Positions 43,178 to 51,869 are shown, numbered from the stretch's first letter. The stretch: 64,000 bases of DNA from CAWJLE01 sp963843645 (GCA_963843645.1 CAWJLE010000005.1:744001-808000); one strand, 5' to 3'. The notes: generated by a model not told the origin, from the letters alone. Program-made: numbers and translations.

Positions 43178-44536
43178 CTATTTCTTGCCACCACGGGAGC
43201 CGCCGCCACTGCTGCTTCCTCCGCCGCTGCCCCCACTGCTGCTGCTCCCGCCGCCACCTCCGCCGCTGCTGCCCCCCGAGTCCTGTCCTCCGGAGGACTC
43301 GCCGCTGCCTTGCGGCGCGTTTTCCTGGCCTTGCCCCGGCCCGGCCGTCGGCTCGACGGTAGGCGCATTGGTCGGCTCGACAGTCGGTGCGGTCGTCGGC
43401 TCGGCGGTAGGCGCACTCGTGGCGTGAGGCGTAGCCGTGCTGTGAGCGAACGCTCCTGTAGCCGACCCTCTCACGGCTGGAGTGCGTGTGGTGTGCGGCT
43501 GGGCTGCCTGGATCGTCGGCTGGGTCGTTGCCTGCTGCCTGCGCACCGACGGAGTGTTTTGGCCGCCAGGACCGGCTGTCGGGTTGGCAGTCTGCTGCAA
43601 ATGGGTCGAGCCCTGCGGATGAACAACGCTGCCCTGGCCGCCCTTCTGTTGCTCGCCCTGGCCGTTCGCTGCGCCGTGATTTGCATCGGTTGAGGCCGGA
43701 GCCGGAGTCGCAGTCGCAGCCTCGCCGGTCTCCCGGATGGGCGGCGTTGGGGAGGGGGCCGATTCTGTGTCGGGTCCGGTCTGGAGTCGGCGTCGGGCCC
43801 GCTGCTCCAGGCCGCGAAATGCGTCGGCCAGCCCCCGGCCGGACGGACCGGTGCGATCGACGCCTGCCAATTCGCGTTCCCCGGCCGCGCCCCACTGGGC
43901 CATTTGTTGCCAGTCGATGGGCGCTCCAGCCGTTTCGGCCTGGTCGATCGAATCCTCGGCGAGCTTCAGCTCTCCCAAAGCAGCGGCAGCCGTCGATTCA
44001 GTCCACTGGCCTCCCACCTGTTCGAGTCTCAGCCCCTCATTCACCCGGCGCAAGGCAAACGACATGTGAAGATACGCGCGCTCGGCGGGATTGCGGGCGA
44101 TGGCCAGCTGTGCCGTCTCGGCGCCTCGCTTGATCGGATAGAGCGGGCTGCCGGGCAGGCTGTCCGCAGATACTTGCCACACGCCCGCCATTGCTGCGGT
44201 GAGGATGAGCACGAATGCCACGGTCACACCTGCCAGGCGAGCCAGGGGCAGTGCGAGACCCAGACCTCCACGCGGAGCGGCCGTCTTTCTCGCGACCGGA
44301 ACGCGGGAGAATACGCGATCGCGAATGGCCCCGACGGTCTCCGCGGACAAGGGTTCGATCTCGACCGCAAAGAGACGCTGGGCGGCGCGCAGCATCGGCT
44401 CCATCTCATCACGTAGCTCGGGGTGCTGTGCCAGGCATTCTTCCGTCGTGGCCCGGCCGTTCTCGATTCGATTCAACCAATCATCCAGGATGATTTCCCG
44501 GCGATCCGTTTCCGGTGCATGCACTAAATCGTTCAC
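43178..44536 (-). CDS. DUF5667 membrane protein, probable anti-sigma factor
   Basis: A 452-residue protein. The N-terminal cytoplasmic part (ILDDWLNRIENGRATTEECL) resembles zinc-less anti-sigma domains; a membrane helix follows (VTVAFVLILTAAMAGVWQ), then the DUF5667 region (LPGSPLYPIKRGAETAQLAI, a hallmark of the family), a Gln/Thr/Pro-rich stretch, and a C-terminal Ser/Gly tail ending GGGSRGGKK. The start is GTG overlapping the stop of the ECF sigma gene, so the two are coupled. Presumably it holds the sigma factor at the membrane. Confidence 0.88.
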   Translation of the reverse strand: MNDLVHAPETDRREIILDDWLNRIENGRATTEECLAQHPELRDEMEPMLRAAQRLFAVEIEPLSAETVGAIRDRVFSRVPVARKTAAPRGGLGLALPLARLAGVTVAFVLILTAAMAGVWQVSADSLPGSPLYPIKRGAETAQLAIARNPAERAYLHMSFALRRVNEGLRLEQVGGQWTESTAAAALGELKLAEDSIDQAETAGAPIDWQQMAQWGAAGERELAGVDRTGPSGRGLADAFRGLEQRARRRLQTGPDTESAPSPTPPIRETGEAATATPAPASTDANHGAANGQGEQQKGGQGSVVHPQGSTHLQQTANPTAGPGGQNTPSVRRQQATTQPTIQAAQPHTTRTPAVRGSATGAFAHSTATPHATSAPTAEPTTAPTVEPTNAPTVEPTAGPGQGQENAPQGSGESSGGQDSGGSSGGGGGGSSSSGGSGGGSSSGGGSRGGKK

Positions 44537-45087
44537 CGCTTCTCCTCCGCCATCATCCGACTCAAACTGGCCAGGGCACGGTGCTGGAGAGACCGGACGG
44601 CAACGGCGGTCTTGCCCAACAGCTGGGCGATATCCTCGGACCGTCGATGTTCCATGAAGCGCATGATGACGACCTGTCGCTGCTCTTCACTCAACTTCTC
44701 CAGACAGGCATTGAGCCGCTGTCTATCCATGTCGTCCACGACCGCGTCGTGTGGTCCCGGTTCGGGGCAGGCCAGACTCTCCGATAATGGGGCGCTCTGC
44801 CGCCGAGATTGGACACGATAGTGGTCCACCACGCGGTCGCGTGCAATGCGATACAACCACGCCGAGAATGGAACGCCGCGGTAATCGAATTTCTCGATAC
44901 CTTCCAGGGCGCGCACGAACACGTCTGCGGTGACATCCTCCGCCAGGTGTGTGTCGTTCACTCTCATGTATATGTAACGATAGATGGCCTGAACGTGGCG
45001 CTCGTATAATCGGCTGAAAGCGTCACGGTCGCCTCGCTGAGCGCGGGCGATCAGCGAGGCTTCGTCGGTACCCAGCAAATCGTTCAC
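44533..45087 (-). CDS. ECF-family RNA polymerase sigma factor
   Basis: A 184-residue sigma-70 family protein with region 2 (DAFSRLYERHVQAIYRYIY, AEDVTADVFVRALEGIEKF) and region 4 (LSEEQRQVVIMRFMEHRRSE, a helix-turn-helix with GKTAVAVRSLQHRAL). It overlaps the DUF5667 gene by 4 bases. Start is GTG at 45087; a TTG at 45078 fits an AAAGG ribosome binding site better. Both this gene and its partner begin GTGAACGATTT, a curious shared 5' end. Upstream is a TATAAT at 45129-45134. Confidence 0.93.
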   Translation of the reverse strand: MNDLLGTDEASLIARAQRGDRDAFSRLYERHVQAIYRYIYMRVNDTHLAEDVTADVFVRALEGIEKFDYRGVPFSAWLYRIARDRVVDHYRVQSRRQSAPLSESLACPEPGPHDAVVDDMDRQRLNACLEKLSEEQRQVVIMRFMEHRRSEDIAQLLGKTAVAVRSLQHRALASLSRMMAEEKR

Positions 45088-45128
45088 CTTTCGTTGATAT
45101 GAAGACTCCGGAGCCTTCCTTCACAAGC

Positions 45129-45157
45129 ATTATACCGCTGAAAGGTCGAAAACGTTG
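45129..45157 (-). promoter_or_regulatory. Possible promoter for the sigma/anti-sigma operon
   Basis: Perfect TATAAT on the minus strand with only a weak -35 (CAACGT, 17-base spacing). Confidence 0.4.
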
Positions 45158-45291
45158 CGTGACAGGTGACAAGTTCGTAGGAAAAAGGTCCTGGTTTGGC
45201 GACAGACCGCAACATTTTTGGCCGATCTGCGGTATAGGGGGTGCATCCGTCCATTCAGGATGCAATCAGACCCCAGAGGGAGGTTTCAGAA

Positions 45292-46099
45292 ATGTCCGGA
45301 AAGAATCGTGTGTGGATGGCGTCGATCGTGGCGATCGTGGTTGTGGTGTTGTCGGTGGGTGGCGCATTGGCAGCCCAGGACAGTCGGCCGGTCCTAACGG
45401 TTGGCTCCGCTCAGCAGGCAGCCACTCCTCAGCCTTGCTCCGATCCTCAGCCGGCCATCGACGCAGTCGCCGCCTATTTCGGCGTGCCGGTCGATGAGAT
45501 CCAGGCGCTCTACGACAGCGGTGCCGGCCTTGGAGTCATTGCCGAGGCGTACACCCTGGCTGACGTGATTGGGATGACTCCTGCAGAGATCGTCGCAGCG
45601 AAGATGGATGACGAGGTGAGTTGGGGCGAGTTCCTGAAGGATGCGGGTGTGGACCCGGCCCAGGTGAAGGTCGATCTGGGTGAAATCGTTTCCGGTGGTG
45701 GCCAGGGGCTGGGCGTGCAGCAGACCGCGGCCACTGTTGCGGCGGACACTCTGGGCGATCAGTTGCAAGACCAGGACCGGACGCACCAGCAGGATCAGGA
45801 CCAGACGCACCAGCAGGATCAGGACCAGACGCACCAGCAGGATCAGGACCAGAGCGCATCAGCAGGATCGGGATCAGGACCAGACGCACCAGCAGGATCA
45901 GCTTCAGACACAGCAGCAAGACCAGAGCCAGGATTGCAGTGGGCAGCAGGAGCAGACGAAACAGCAGACTCAGACTCAGTCCCAGGAGCAGACCCACAGT
46001 GGTGGTTCTGATCAGGGCAGCGGCCAGGGTAGCAACAATGGCGGCGGAAACAATGGCGGCAGCAGCAGTGGCGGGAGCGGCGGCGGCAAGAACAAATAG
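45292..46099 (+). CDS. Secreted FGV-domain protein with Gln/Asp/His repeats and Ser/Gly tail, frameshift near 45853
   Basis: Signal peptide (MASIVAIVVVVLSVGGALA) then an 80-residue domain (AIDAVAAYFGVPVDEIQALY, GAGLGVIAEAYTLADVIG, EVSWGEFLKDAGV) of a helical type recurrent in Chloroflexota, followed by octapeptide repeats (HQQDQDQT). Read in one frame it continues to a basic Ala/Gly stretch; with one base removed at AGCGCAT near 45853 the repeats continue to a Ser/Gly tail ending SGGSGGGKNK at 46099, much like the tail of the anti-sigma protein. GGGAGGT lies 7 bases before ATG. The intact version is most probably the frame-corrected one. Confidence 0.8.
45775..45870. repeat. 24-bp tandem repeats in the Gln-rich protein
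   Basis: Three perfect or near-perfect copies of GACCAGACGCACCAGCAGGA plus four bases (45775-45846), then a degenerate fourth in which the frame changes. Slippage here could switch the protein tail on or off. Confidence 0.85.
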
Positions 46100-46142
46100 G
46101 CGTCGCCTGAACGGTTAAGCGACGCAGCAGCGGCACCAAAAT

Positions 46143-46174
46143 GACCTGGCCGGCAAAGGAACGCCGGCCAGGTC
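46143..46174 (+). terminator. Strong hairpin between the Gln-rich and Asn/Tyr/Trp-rich genes
   Basis: A perfect 12-bp stem (GACCTGGCCGGC) with an 8-base loop; no T tract. Probable attenuator or RNA-stability element. Confidence 0.6.
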
Positions 46175-46250
46175 GACCCCGGCTGTACCGACGCAAGGTC
46201 GCTATTCGGTCCATCGCAAGTCATCGCAGAAGAGATAAGGAGGAACACCC

Positions 46251-46574
46251 ATGTCGGCAGGAATGAAGACCGTTGTCGTTCTGTTCATCGCGGCGCTGCT
46301 TTTCGCCACCCTTCCGATCTCAGGCGCTTCAGCCCAGGGGCCCTATTCCTGGTACAACAACTGGAATAGAGGCTACAACAACAACTGGAATTACAACTAC
46401 AACTGGAACAACCTGAGCGGCCTCGGTTCGAATAACGCGTGGAATCGGGCCTACAACTATGGCTGGAACTACAACTGGAACTACGGCAGCGGACTGAACA
46501 ACTACAACTACAACTACAACTGGCAGAACGCGTATCGCCCCAACTACCAGTACGGGTGGGGTGGTCGGCGCTAG
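46251..46574 (+). CDS. Small secreted Asn/Tyr/Trp-rich low-complexity protein
   Basis: A 107-residue precursor with a clear signal peptide (KTVVVLFIAALLFATLPISG then ASA) and a mature part of about 79 residues made almost entirely of N, Y, W and G: by eye about 25 Asn, 15 Tyr and 9 Trp, in patterns such as NYNYNWNN and YNYGWNYNWNYGSG, ending in GGRR. There is no homology I recognise. AAGGAGG lies 7 bases before ATG and a hairpin follows at 46622. The composition resembles prion-like, adhesive or structural proteins, which is inference only. Confidence 0.85.
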   Translation: MSAGMKTVVVLFIAALLFATLPISGASAQGPYSWYNNWNRGYNNNWNYNYNWNNLSGLGSNNAWNRAYNYGWNYNWNYGSGLNNYNYNYNWQNAYRPNYQYGWGGRR

Positions 46575-46621
46575 CACCACGGCACCTGCGCGTTGTAGCC
46601 CGTACGCCGCCGCCAAATCGT

Positions 46622-46651
46622 GAAGAGGAGCCGGACACCCGGCTCCTCTTC
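46622..46651 (+). terminator. Hairpin after the Asn/Tyr/Trp-rich gene
   Basis: Perfect 13-bp stem (GAAGAGGAGCCGG) with a 4-base loop, between convergent genes. Confidence 0.75.
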
Positions 46652-46682
46652 GTCATCAAACGCTGGTCGCTACTGTTGCGTT

Positions 46683-47456
46683 TCAAGCGATCAGGCTGTT
46701 GTAACCGGTGTAGATTGCGACGAGCAAAATGAATGCGCCGAACCCCCTTGCCAGCCGCGCCGCCGGCAGCCGGCCACACAGGGCAGTCCCACCCAGGCTG
46801 CCGATCAGCCCACCGGCCACGAACGGCCCGACGACACCGAGATCCATTCCCCCAAGCTGGAGGTGGCCCACGAAACCGCTCAGCGAGGCCATGGCGATAA
46901 CCAACAAAGACGTGCCGACAGCATGATGCGTCGGAAAGTGTCCGGCCAGGACCAGAGCCGGGACGATCAGGAATCCGCCGCCGACGCCAAAGAAGCCGGT
47001 CAGCAGCCCCACGACGAGGCCCAGCAACGTCAAGTACAGCCACTCACGCCAGGTAAAGAGATCGCACGTGGTGATGGCGGTTGCTTCCGAGTCTCCCGCG
47101 CGCTTCCGCAACATCAGGACGGCGACGACGATCATGAGGACCACGAACGCGAGCAGGATGAGCCGGCCCGGCAGCAGATGATTGAGCCATACACCGGGAA
47201 GCGCCCCGATCATCGACGTGCCGCCGAAAAGCAGCCCGGCGCGCAGCCGGACTTCCCTCCGCCTGGCGTGCAGCACGGTTGCCAGCGCGGCGGTTGCCCC
47301 CACGATGGCCAGGGACGTCCCTGTGGCCGAATGGATGTCTTGCCCCAGCACGTAGACCAGGATGGGGACGGTGAGAATGGACCCACCGCCACCCAGCAAT
47401 CCCAACGCGAATCCGATCGCACTGCCGAATACGAGCGACAGTATTTCTGCGGGCAT
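46683..47456 (-). CDS. TauE/SafE family anion exporter, last gene of the cytochrome operon
   Basis: A 257-residue membrane protein: LVFGSAIGFALGLLGGGGSI and VGLLTGFFGVGGGFLIVPAL are the duplicated glycine-rich TauE/SafE motifs. It is distinct from the TauE protein at 41856. It begins 13 bases after the corrected stop of the CydA-like gene, so it belongs to the operon and probably exports sulfite or a related oxidised sulfur product (inference). ATG at 47456 follows GAGAGG. Confidence 0.9.
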   Translation of the reverse strand: MPAEILSLVFGSAIGFALGLLGGGGSILTVPILVYVLGQDIHSATGTSLAIVGATAALATVLHARRREVRLRAGLLFGGTSMIGALPGVWLNHLLPGRLILLAFVVLMIVVAVLMLRKRAGDSEATAITTCDLFTWREWLYLTLLGLVVGLLTGFFGVGGGFLIVPALVLAGHFPTHHAVGTSLLVIAMASLSGFVGHLQLGGMDLGVVGPFVAGGLIGSLGGTALCGRLPAARLARGFGAFILLVAIYTGYNSLIA

Positions 47457-47469
47457 GATGGCCCTCTCT

Positions 47470-49039
47470 TTATTTTCCGAAGAAGTCGTTAACGACAGCC
47501 ACCAGGCCCCAACGCTGAGTCTCGGGCAGTTGTTTGAACGGCACCATTGCCGTGCCCGGGATAACCGTCGGAAATCACCGCAAACGTCCTCTCCGGTGTG
47601 AGGTTGTAGCCGGTGAAGTCGGGCGGAGGCGGCTGGAGCCCCGCAGCAACAGTCGTCATACCTCTGCCGTCTGCGCCGTGGCAGCTCGCACACGTGCCTT
47701 TGAACGTGGTCTGAGCCTGCTGCATATCGGCCTCGAGTACAGCCTGTGGCAGCGGGCCGGGTGCAGACAGGATGCCATACTGCTCGTCGAGATAGGTGAT
47801 GACCTCGTCGAGCTTGTCTTTGGTGAAGACAGTGAAGTACGGCATGGCGGAGCCCGGCACTCCATTCGCAACCACCCGGTCGAGATAGTCGCGTTTGGCC
47901 CGCACCTTGGTCAGCCACTCAGGCTGCACGGCCAGCTGACCGGTGGCGACCGGCGGTCCCCCGTTGATCTCGTTGTGACAGAAGCCGCAGCTGTACGTAT
48001 AGATCGTTGGCCCGTTGTCATAAACGCGGCCCAAATTGGCCACGTAGCGGCCCAGCGCGGGCTGAACCAGACTCGCCAGTTGGGTGTTGTAGCGTTGCGC
48101 GTCCGCTTCGGCCTGCTGCTGAGTGGGGAGCACTGCGCGATTCTGGATCAACTGCCTCGTGGCGAGCATAGGCAGAAGAACGATCAGGAGCAGAGCCGTC
48201 AGGCGCGTGAGACCCACCCATGGCGACTGGTCGGATCGTTTCAGTACGAACCCCAGCAGCGCCAACGCAGCGAGCACCCCGATTACGAGCGGGATGTACA
48301 TCACGGCTTCCAGCGCGTGTGGCAGTGTGACGTATAGGAGGACGCCGACGACGACCTGAGCGATCAGGCCGCCCACCATCCACGTCAGAAGCGATCGCTT
48401 CTTGTCGGTTTCCTCCGGTTTCGAGGCGAGGAAATGGAACGCCGCACCAAACACCACTGCGGCTCCCAGAACGTGGATGTACCGCCAGAGCCAGTGAACC
48501 GAGAGCGACTGGGGCAGGCGGTACCCGCTGTGGACTGTGGCCAGCCATTGATCGGGGGCTTCAGTCAGGGTCAATATGGCGGCGAAGGTGGCCGGCAGGG
48601 CCAGCAGCAGGATCGTGCCCAACAGAAGCAGCCACAGACTCAGTGGGTGTCGTGCCGCCCCTTCCTCACCGAGAAACTCCAGTGCCAGAAACGCCACGAT
48701 CACCAGCGGTATCACCAGCAACCAAAAGGGCGCCAGGATGTTCGCGGCAGTGAAGAACGGCACAGTGTAGTTGACCTGGATCAACAACAGTGGAGCAACA
48801 CCCAGAACGACCAGCAGGGTCTTGTGTGCCAGCAACGTTCCCATGATTTGCCGGGCCCAGTCCCCTGCCTTGTCGTGTCTCCCCCAGCGGCCGGCAATGA
48901 AATATGCCACGCCGATGACTGCCGTTCCCACGGCGAAGAGCACGAAGATCATGTGGAACACGAAGGTCACAAACAGGAGGATGTCGTTTAGGTGTTGTGA
49001 CAGTGGTCTTGCCAGTTGGATGTCGAAGAGTTCGTTCAT
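47470..49039 (-). CDS. CydA-like (cytochrome bd-family) subunit with two C-terminal haem c sites, frameshift near 47565
   Basis: About 522 residues. The N-terminal 330 residues form eight to nine helices related to CydA (LLFVTFVFHMIFVLFAVG with its conserved His), and the C-terminus is a periplasmic dihaem cytochrome c with CGFCH and CASCH. Near 47565 one extra G breaks the frame; removing it restores GTAMVPFKQLPETQRWGL and a stop at 47470, so this is taken as a sequence error. It lies 16 bases after the other CydA-like gene. Probably the second subunit of an oxygen reductase that takes electrons from cytochrome c. The start has AGGGGGA at 4-base spacing. Confidence 0.85.
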
Positions 49040-49055
49040 GGTTTCCCCCTGCAAT

Positions 49056-50417
49056 CTACTGAGCGCCGGTAGTGACGAAGCGAGACGGCGCACCCGCGTT
49101 CAACTGGCCGCTCGACAACCGGTACAGATAACTCGCCAGCACCCGCCTCTCCGCGTCCGTTCCGGAGAAAGGCGCCATGTAGGGCACCATCGTGTGCGTA
49201 TTCCCGATGATCATGTACAGCCCATCCTCGGGTCTGCCCTTCGCTCGTTTGACGATGTCGTTGATGCCTCCGATCGTATGGCACGACGAGCAATTCTGCC
49301 CGAAGAGGTACATTCCCTGCGCTGCCGGATCGCTGGTCGCCGCAGCCGCATTGAACCAGTAACTGTTCGCCAGCAATCCGTTCTTATCGAAGAAGTCCTG
49401 CTCAGACAACATGACCTGATTGGCATACATGTATCCCGGCATGACGTACGGTCCCCGAACGAACTCCCTCGTGCGCTCGAATTCGAACACAAATCCGCAC
49501 GCCAGCACCAGCGCCGGGACGACCAGTATCGCGGTCACGCGCCGCGCACCGGCTGCAGAAGACCAGGCTACAGCGATGAGGATGAGCAGCGCCACGAAGT
49601 TGATCAGCCAAAACACCCAGGGGTACTGAGAGAGGCCTGGGACCATGATCAGAACACCCAGTATGGCCTGAGCCTGGGCGTTGGACGGCACGACGGCGTA
49701 GTACCATCCCGCGGCCACGACGCCGATTGCCAGCGCAGCGAGGAAGATCTGCCCGAAAAGCCGTATGGCCGAGCGCTTGAAAGCTGGATCACTGCGCCGA
49801 AAGACCACAAACGCCAGGGTGAAAAGCGTGCCTAGCACGAAGGCGATGCTCAGTCGCAGCACGAGCTGCGCCGCGAAGCTTGGATTGAAGAATGCGCTCC
49901 ACAAGCTCTGGTCCCAGGGCCATCCATCCGAGGTCAACATGAACGACAGAATGCCGGTGATCAGAAATGCCGAGATCGAGGCGAACACGACGTAGGCCGC
50001 CCCAAGATAGATGTGGCGACGCTTGCGTGGCCCCGTCCAGGTGCGATCAGTGTAGTAGTAAACCAGGATCACCAGCACTTCCAGGAAGAAGGCAATCCAT
50101 TCGATGAACCAGGGCCAGAAGAAGATGCGCAGCATCGAGCTGATGGCCCGCGGAGTCAGCACGCTGGTGACGAACCAGATACCCACTCCCAGCACCGCGC
50201 CCACAGCGGTGATGATGATGACGGTCAGCTTCAGCAGAGACTTGCGAAGCTGGTCCCACTCTTCGGATTTGTGAACGAATGCCAGATACTCCATGATCAC
50301 GAGCATGGTGAACACGCCGATAGGGAAAGCGTGACTGAGGAAAACGTGGATCACGGAATCGAGGCCGATAAGCATGCCGTTGCCCAGATACGGAACCTGG
50401 AAAATTGGATACTGCAT
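49056..50417 (-). CDS. CydA-like (cytochrome bd-family) subunit with C-terminal haem c site
   Basis: A 453-residue membrane subunit with about nine helices related to CydA (VIHVFLSHAFPIGVFTMLVI with conserved His) and a C-terminal cytochrome c motif CSSCH (GMYLFGQNCSSCHTIGG). The quinol-site GRQPW motif of classical CydA is not visible. Together with the next gene it looks like the cytochrome-c-linked branch of the bd superfamily (termed OR-C in the literature). The second gene replaces CydB. GGAGG is 5 bases before the ATG. Exact electron donor is unknown; the adjacent TsdA-like cytochrome is the natural candidate. Confidence 0.85.
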   Translation of the reverse strand: MQYPIFQVPYLGNGMLIGLDSVIHVFLSHAFPIGVFTMLVIMEYLAFVHKSEEWDQLRKSLLKLTVIIITAVGAVLGVGIWFVTSVLTPRAISSMLRIFFWPWFIEWIAFFLEVLVILVYYYTDRTWTGPRKRRHIYLGAAYVVFASISAFLITGILSFMLTSDGWPWDQSLWSAFFNPSFAAQLVLRLSIAFVLGTLFTLAFVVFRRSDPAFKRSAIRLFGQIFLAALAIGVVAAGWYYAVVPSNAQAQAILGVLIMVPGLSQYPWVFWLINFVALLILIAVAWSSAAGARRVTAILVVPALVLACGFVFEFERTREFVRGPYVMPGYMYANQVMLSEQDFFDKNGLLANSYWFNAAAATSDPAAQGMYLFGQNCSSCHTIGGINDIVKRAKGRPEDGLYMIIGNTHTMVPYMAPFSGTDAERRVLASYLYRLSSGQLNAGAPSRFVTTGAQ

Positions 50418-50460
50418 CGCGTCCTCCGCGTGAGAAAGAGATGGCGCCGCTTACGCGCGT

Positions 50461-51324
50461 TCAGGAGTGCGTGGCGAACTGCGATCGCGGCTGGGAGTCG
50501 ATGAATTGGGCGACGTCGAGCGCCTGTTCCACGGTGAGGTTGGCGTTGCCGCGCGGCATGTTCAGGCGCGCGAACGCCGCCAGGGTCTCGGGCTTCGCCA
50601 TGCCGGCTCCGTCGTTGTAAGACTTTGCCCCCCACACCGGCGGTGCGATGGTCGATCCGTTGCCGTCTGCGCCATGGCAGGCCGAACACTTTTGGGAGTA
50701 GACTGCCTTGCCGGCGGCCGCGTCAGGTTTGTGATCGCTCTTGATCTTCTCCAGAGTGGACCAGGGGACCTCGGCGTAAATGGGGATGTCTTTGGAAATC
50801 CAGTGGAAGTACGCGAGCAATGCCTGCATTTCTTTGGCGTCCGCGGGCATTGCCTTGCCGTTCTCACTGCGCTGGAAACAGTCGTTGACGCGCGTGACCA
50901 GGTCGACCGAGTAGTTCTCCCTTTTCCGATACTGGGGATACTTGGCGGCCACCCCAACCAGTGACAAGCCGCCGTTCTGGCCGCCCTGACTGACCCCGCC
51001 GCTAAAGTGGCAGTTGGAGCAAGCGAGATTATTGCCCACGTAGCTCGCGGCAACCTTCTGGGTGTCCGTCATTACGGAGGCGCCCAACATGACCGCGTCT
51101 TTCAGATCGGCCGGCGCGTTCTCCAGGGGAGGCGGATTGTAGACCACGGCCGGTGCGCGCGGCTGGTCGACCGCGGCTGCCTGCGGCGCCACGGGCGCCG
51201 GCGCGACGCTGATGGTCGGCGCGGACGTGAAGTCGACGAGCTGGCCGAGGATCATTGTAAGCGCGGCCGTAACCACTACGGCCAGAAGAACGATAACCAC
51301 GACGTTAGTGTAGCGGTTTCTCAC
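50461..51324 (-). CDS. Dihaem cytochrome c, TsdA-like (thiosulfate dehydrogenase type)
   Basis: A 287-residue exported cytochrome with an N-terminal anchor (VVVIVLLAVVVTAALTMIL), and two haem c sites: CSNCH (AASYVGNNLACSNCHFSGG) and CSACHGADG. The first block and the segment VTRVNDCFQRSENGKAM strongly recall TsdA, which oxidises thiosulfate to tetrathionate. Start is GTG at 51324 with AGGAGG at 8-base spacing. It heads a four-gene operon with two CydA-like subunits and TauE. Alternative: a soluble-type electron carrier to the oxidase without catalytic activity. Confidence 0.85.
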   Translation of the reverse strand: MRNRYTNVVVIVLLAVVVTAALTMILGQLVDFTSAPTISVAPAPVAPQAAAVDQPRAPAVVYNPPPLENAPADLKDAVMLGASVMTDTQKVAASYVGNNLACSNCHFSGGVSQGGQNGGLSLVGVAAKYPQYRKRENYSVDLVTRVNDCFQRSENGKAMPADAKEMQALLAYFHWISKDIPIYAEVPWSTLEKIKSDHKPDAAAGKAVYSQKCSACHGADGNGSTIAPPVWGAKSYNDGAGMAKPETLAAFARLNMPRGNANLTVEQALDVAQFIDSQPRSQFATHS

Positions 51325-51542
51325 GGGTCAACCCTCCTGGGCAATGTGTTGGCTGGGTCTTTGGTTGTCCTAACGTTTGTAGAGACTGCACAACTACTGC
51401 TGATTTCACAGACGATGTTTGCCTGGCATAGCGACACGTGGCCCGGCGGAGCCGGTTAAGCTGGGGGAGGAAGGGACGTCCTCCTTCCGAGAAACGATGA
51501 CCTTAATCGCCTATAATATACCACAGAACGCAAATTTGGGAA

Positions 51543-51869
51543 ATGCCTTCATTCGTCATCCCGAAGATTGTTCAGAAGATGAATCCCACCTATTCTTCGT
51601 ATGGCGGTCTGGCGCCCTACGCGCAGGACGTGTCAGTGGAAAACACGCACAACATGGGCGGCGCCAGCATGGGCACCGATCCCAATACGAGCGTGACCAA
51701 CAAGTACGGGCAGGTCTGGGACGCGCCGAACGTCTTCGTTTGCGGCGGCGCGCTCCATCCACAGAACCCATCGTACAACCCGACGATTACCATCGGCGCC
51801 CTGACGTTCTGGCAGGCGGACGGGATCACGAAGTCCTTCAACTTCGACAACCCGGCGTCGATCGCCTGA
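51543..51869 (+). pseudogene. GMC oxidoreductase C-terminal remnant
   Basis: About 108 residues match the C-terminal domain of glucose-methanol-choline oxidoreductases: ENTHNMGGASMGTDPNTSV, APNVFVCGGALHPQNPSYNP, and TIGALTFWQADGI, where the NPT-like and active-site His/Asn pair normally sit. A complete enzyme has about 550 residues and an N-terminal FAD-binding GxGxxG; neither is upstream. It therefore looks like the tail of a deleted gene. An initiation at 51543 is possible but would give no functional flavoenzyme. Confidence 0.75.
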
